Origin: Klebsiella sp. RHBSTW-00484 | GTDB taxonomy: Bacteria > Pseudomonadota > Gammaproteobacteria > Enterobacterales > Enterobacteriaceae | Length of the DNA: 64,000 nt | Direction of reading: 5' to 3' | Assembly (NCBI RefSeq): GCF_013705725.1 | Contig: NZ_CP055481.1 | Location: forward strand, 6,262,001 to 6,326,000 | Shown: positions 61,445-64,000 of the stretch, piece after piece | Layout: each line of letters begins with the position of its first letter | How positions within the stretch are numbered: position 1 is the first letter of the stretch | Program-made: the position numbers and the translations under genes | The notes under the pieces: generated by a model | What the model was told of the DNA's origin: nothing | The model's input: only the letters and a program-made list of their open reading frames with translations | The model's database searches: none

Positions 61445-62289
61445 AACCAGCGATAAAGCGGGAGCTCGTCAGCTATCTGACGGCACAATTTGCCATGAGC
61501 ATTCGCCAGGCGTGCAGGACATTATCGCTGAGCAGGACGGTATATTTTTATCAGCCCGATACCCGGCGCGATGAACCGGTGATCCAGAAGCTGACAGAGG
61601 CGGCTGAACGCTATCCCCGCTACGGATTTAAGAAGCTTTTTCAGGTGCTGCGCAGGCAGGGTAACACCTGGAACCATAAACGCGTTCACCGGATTTACTG
61701 CCTGCTGAAACTGAATTTTCGCCGTAAGGGAAAACAGCGTCTGCCGGTGCACAATCCTGCTCCGCTGGCGACGCCAGAGGCGATGAACCAGAGCTGGTCC
61801 ATCGATTTTATGCACGATGCGCTGGTGTGCGGCAGACGCTTCCGGACTTTTAACGTGGTGGATGATTTTAACCGCGAAGCACTGGCGATCGAAATTGACC
61901 TGAATATCCCGGCGCAGCGGGTCGTGAGAGTGCTGGACAGGATCGTGGCAAACCGCGGATATCCGCTGAAGATGCGGATGGATAACGGCCCGGAGCTGGT
62001 CTCGCTGACACTGGCACAATGGGCAGAAGAACATGGTGTAATGCTGGAATTTATCAGGCCCGGCAAGCCAACGCAGAATGCCTTTATCGAACGGTTCAAC
62101 CGGACATACCGGACAGAAATACTGGATTTTTATCTGTTCAGAACACTGAATGAAGCACGGGAAATTACAGAGCGCTGGCTGGCTGAATATAACGGCGAGC
62201 GCCCCCACGAATCCCTGAATAACCTGACACCGGAAGAGTACCGGCTGATGGCTGAAACCCCGGAAATCTCAAAAAGTGCGTGGAACTAA
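61405..62289 (+). CDS. IS3-family OrfB (DDE transposase part), expressed by -1 frameshift
   Basis: The frame is open from 61405 and is entered from orfA at 61432-61438, so translation effectively begins ...KALKPAIKREL. It contains an rve integrase core with D in SIDFMHDAL, D in RMDNGPELV and E in NAFIERFNRTYR, followed by the R-rich end GERPHESLNNLTPEEY typical of the family. The OrfAB fusion is the active transposase. No stops interrupt it. Confidence 0.9.
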   Translation: MPCTERRYRKKALKPAIKRELVSYLTAQFAMSIRQACRTLSLSRTVYFYQPDTRRDEPVIQKLTEAAERYPRYGFKKLFQVLRRQGNTWNHKRVHRIYCLLKLNFRRKGKQRLPVHNPAPLATPEAMNQSWSIDFMHDALVCGRRFRTFNVVDDFNREALAIEIDLNIPAQRVVRVLDRIVANRGYPLKMRMDNGPELVSLTLAQWAEEHGVMLEFIRPGKPTQNAFIERFNRTYRTEILDFYLFRTLNEAREITERWLAEYNGERPHESLNNLTPEEYRLMAETPEISKSAWN

Positions 62290-62305
62290 AACGGGTGTGC
62301 TTACA

Positions 62306-62492
62306 CTACCTTTTCGCATAATTTTTTTGAAAATGTTTCAAACTCTAACTCTTGGCTTCTGGTATTTAATGTTGAAATGAAATGTTCAAGTACAACTCGG
62401 TCAAGTGTCCCTTTTTCTATTACTTTTGAATCCGAAAAACGCTCTGGGCGTCTATTTTTCATGAAAGCTTTCGGAGAAAAATTCTGTTCCAC
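62306..62492 (-). pseudogene. N-terminal stump of a gene cut by the IS, possibly a second defence nuclease
   Basis: A minus-strand frame starts at 62492 (MEQNFSPKAFMKNRRPERFS) and runs into the IS end, where it stops after about 62 codons (KLCEKVV). The piece RPERFSDS...LEHFISTLNTRSQELEFETF...LCEK resembles the N-termini of large proteins that, as I recall, continue with ICPNL-x-PQTGP-x-GGDSKVD, a restriction-type nuclease motif. That continuation is missing here, deleted on the far side of the IS. The family call rests on memory and is tentative; the truncation is certain if the frame is real. Confidence 0.5.
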
Positions 62493-62641
62493 TATATAAT
62501 CCTCTATAATGAATTTTCATTTTATAAATAATATAAAATTAACAGTGTTCCTTTTTAAATTATCTCGTATTTACAAAGAATTTAAAACTATTATTTAACA
62601 TACAGTTAAGTGATTTTAGAGAAATGTAGAACTCTTCATAA

Positions 62642-63862
62642 TTAACGATTTATCTCATAAGCCTTCCCAAACTTCCCGATAACCACCTTCCGCCCCTCCT
62701 CAATCTGCGCATCAACAAAGTCCGCCCAGGACTGAAGCATCTCCCGGCGTTGATGCAGGTACTGCGCGCGGTTGTAAACACCGCGAACGCCGCCGATCTT
62801 ATGCGCCAGGCATTTCTCTACCCAGTCGGAGTTGTAGCCTTGCTCATGTAGCAATGTGCTGGCAGTACGCCGGAAGTCATGAATAACAAAATCCCTGACG
62901 TTCAGATCCAGCGTACGCACTGCGCAGTTAAGCGTTGTTTTAGAGATCGGGCGTCGGTGGTCGTTTCGGCTGGGGAAGACGTATGGAGAATCTCCGGCCA
63001 GAAATTTTAGCTCTTCGAACATCGCCAGCGCCTGCTTTGACAATGGGACGATATGCGGGTTATCCATCTTCATTCTTTCGCCGGGTATACGCCATTCCAG
63101 CGAATTGAAGTTAACTTCACTCCATGTCGCTTCAATCAGTTCTGATTTACGCACCATGCAGATGATCAGCAGGTGCAGAGCCAGTTTGTGGCGTCGGTTC
63201 ATATTAGAGGTGTAGATCCCCCGTAACAGGATGCCGATCTCTTCTGCTGTTAGCGCCACGTCGCGGCTTGTTGCTTGTGCGATATAACGGGCCTCGATAG
63301 CGGCTGCCGGGTTGTTGAATATGATTCCCCTGGAAATCGCATAGGCCAGCATGCGTTTAAGAACGTTTCGCGTCAGTAGCGCGACGTGATCCGAACCTCG
63401 TTGCTTGATACGGTCGAGCACGACCTGAATATGGGCTGTTGTGAGTTCTTCCAGTTCCAGTTTTCCGATGATGGGAATGATGTCCTTCTCGATAACGCGA
63501 GTGACGTTGCGCGGATTGCGGTTACTTTTTTCAACGATATCGGTCAGCCATCGTTTGGCGAATGTTTTGACTGTCGTTGGGTCTTTCTGTTTAAGCTTTT
63601 CTTCCTGCTTTTTCTGCGCCGGATTGATGCCATGAGCAACCATCGAGCGACACTTTTCACGCCAAAGCCGCGCTTCTGCAAGTGAGAAAGCTGGGTATTC
63701 GCCCAGCGTGATCTTTTGCGATTTGTTGTCAAAGCGGTAGCGGAAACGCCAGATTTTTCGTCCGGTGGGAAGAACTTCAATCACCAACCCGTCATGATCG
63801 GCAAGTTGCCAGGGGCGGTTTCTGGGAGTAAGCGTGCGTAGTTTGGTATCTGAAAGTGCCAT
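62642..63862 (-). CDS. int: P4-type tyrosine integrase
   Basis: A 406-residue site-specific recombinase of the P4/CP4 family. The N-terminal arm-binding DUF4102-like domain (about 1-90) begins MALSDTKLRTLTPRNRPWQL with GLVIEVLPTGRKIWRFRYRF. The core-binding domain is at about 100-180, and the catalytic domain carries R238, H328-x-x-R331, H354 and Tyr363 (GVYNRAQY). All catalytic residues are present, so it may be active. AGAGGTGAG lies before the ATG. P4-type integrases normally sit next to their att site, which here should be to the right of 63862, beyond the window. No excisionase gene is seen nearby. Confidence 0.93.
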   Translation of the reverse strand: MALSDTKLRTLTPRNRPWQLADHDGLVIEVLPTGRKIWRFRYRFDNKSQKITLGEYPAFSLAEARLWREKCRSMVAHGINPAQKKQEEKLKQKDPTTVKTFAKRWLTDIVEKSNRNPRNVTRVIEKDIIPIIGKLELEELTTAHIQVVLDRIKQRGSDHVALLTRNVLKRMLAYAISRGIIFNNPAAAIEARYIAQATSRDVALTAEEIGILLRGIYTSNMNRRHKLALHLLIICMVRKSELIEATWSEVNFNSLEWRIPGERMKMDNPHIVPLSKQALAMFEELKFLAGDSPYVFPSRNDHRRPISKTTLNCAVRTLDLNVRDFVIHDFRRTASTLLHEQGYNSDWVEKCLAHKIGGVRGVYNRAQYLHQRREMLQSWADFVDAQIEEGRKVVIGKFGKAYEINR

Positions 63863-64000
63863 ATCTCACCTCTACAGTGTGTCCATGAGAAGGCTGATTT
63901 GAGCATTTTTTATACCGTTTTTGTGTCCATTTGATGTGATTTTTAGCGCAAAAAATGAACAATGGCACACGGAGAATTTAAAGATGGGCACAATTCAGGA
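63863..64000. other. integrase upstream region, right edge of window
   Basis: These 138 bp are AT-rich and should contain the integrase promoter. No tRNA end or core gene end can be recognised before the window stops. The attachment site is expected further right. Confidence 0.4.

Larger units (their letters stand above)
61099..62305 (+). mobile_element. IS3-family insertion sequence (IS407-like group)
   Basis: A 1207-bp element bounded by TGTAAGTATCCCTG at 61099 and its imperfect inverse CGGGTGTGCTTACA ending at 62305 (TGTAAG...CCxG in both). It encodes two overlapping frames, orfA and orfB, joined by a programmed -1 slip. The bases flanking it (AACC left, CTAC right) are not a direct repeat, although IS407-like elements normally duplicate about 4 bp. 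One side has therefore probably been lost through an adjacent deletion. The element itself appears intact. Confidence 0.85.

Noticed and set aside
61522..62208. 228-codon minus-strand frame opposite the IS transposase
   Set aside because: Antisense to an intact transposase with all catalytic residues; not a separate gene.

Overview
The window is chromosomal DNA of an enterobacterium (Enterobacteriaceae, of the Klebsiella/Raoultella/Kluyvera kind; species not resolved). The gene order hsrA-rbsRKBCAD-kup-ravA-viaA-asnA-asnC-mioC-oriC-mnmG-rsmG-atpIBEFHAGDC-glmU-glmS-pstSCAB-phoU-bgl-yieL-yieK-yieH-adeP-chrR-yieE-yidZ-mdtL is the E. coli origin region, and the proteins look nearly E. coli-like. 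ERIC and REP repeats also fit an enteric host. A PL9 pectate lyase gene between atpC and glmU is not part of the E. coli order.

Layout. (1) 1-3106: right part of an ISL3-family transposon of the ISPpu12 type. It holds a transposase cut by the window edge, an lspA-like gene, a CDF metal exporter and a MerR regulator, and it has split hsrA. (2) 3107-9990: hsrA remnant and the complete ribose operon with its RbsR operators. (3) 10003-17210: kup, ravA-viaA, asnA, asnC, mioC. (4) 17211-17520: oriC, with four DnaA boxes and an AT-rich unwinding region. (5) 17592-27771: mnmG, rsmG and the complete nine-gene F1Fo ATP synthase operon with promoter and terminator. (6) 27780-30360: a 23-codon small ORF with its own CRP-like site and terminator, then pelX behind a KdgR-like box. 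(7) 30646-39190: glmU-glmS and pstSCAB-phoU, with three ERIC elements placed inside these two operons. (8) 39191-45280: a bgl locus that has lost bglG and bglB but keeps both antitermination leaders in tandem, then bglF, bglH, yieL and yieK. (9) 45694-47762: a polyol-type MFS transporter and SDR dehydrogenase pair. (10) 47829-53769: yieH to mdtL. (11) 53891-56560: accessory genes (LysR, HAD phosphatase, an unknown protein, GNAT).

(12) 56.7 kb to the right edge looks like a small integrated island. It contains a P4-type tyrosine integrase, an IS3-family element, a remnant resembling the ash gene of P4-like satellite phages, an N-terminal gene stump cut off by the IS, and one 1253-residue protein. 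That protein has an N-terminal nuclease-like domain, a degenerate nucleotide-binding-like middle and a long helical C-terminal part. It is the best candidate in the window for an uncharacterised system, most likely single-protein phage defence. That role is inferred from architecture and setting only.

The conserved part serves replication initiation, energy conversion, cell-wall precursor synthesis (GlmU/GlmS), phosphate uptake and ribose use. The variable parts are concentrated at the hsrA insertion, the atpC-glmU gap, the bgl-yieH interval and the right-hand island.
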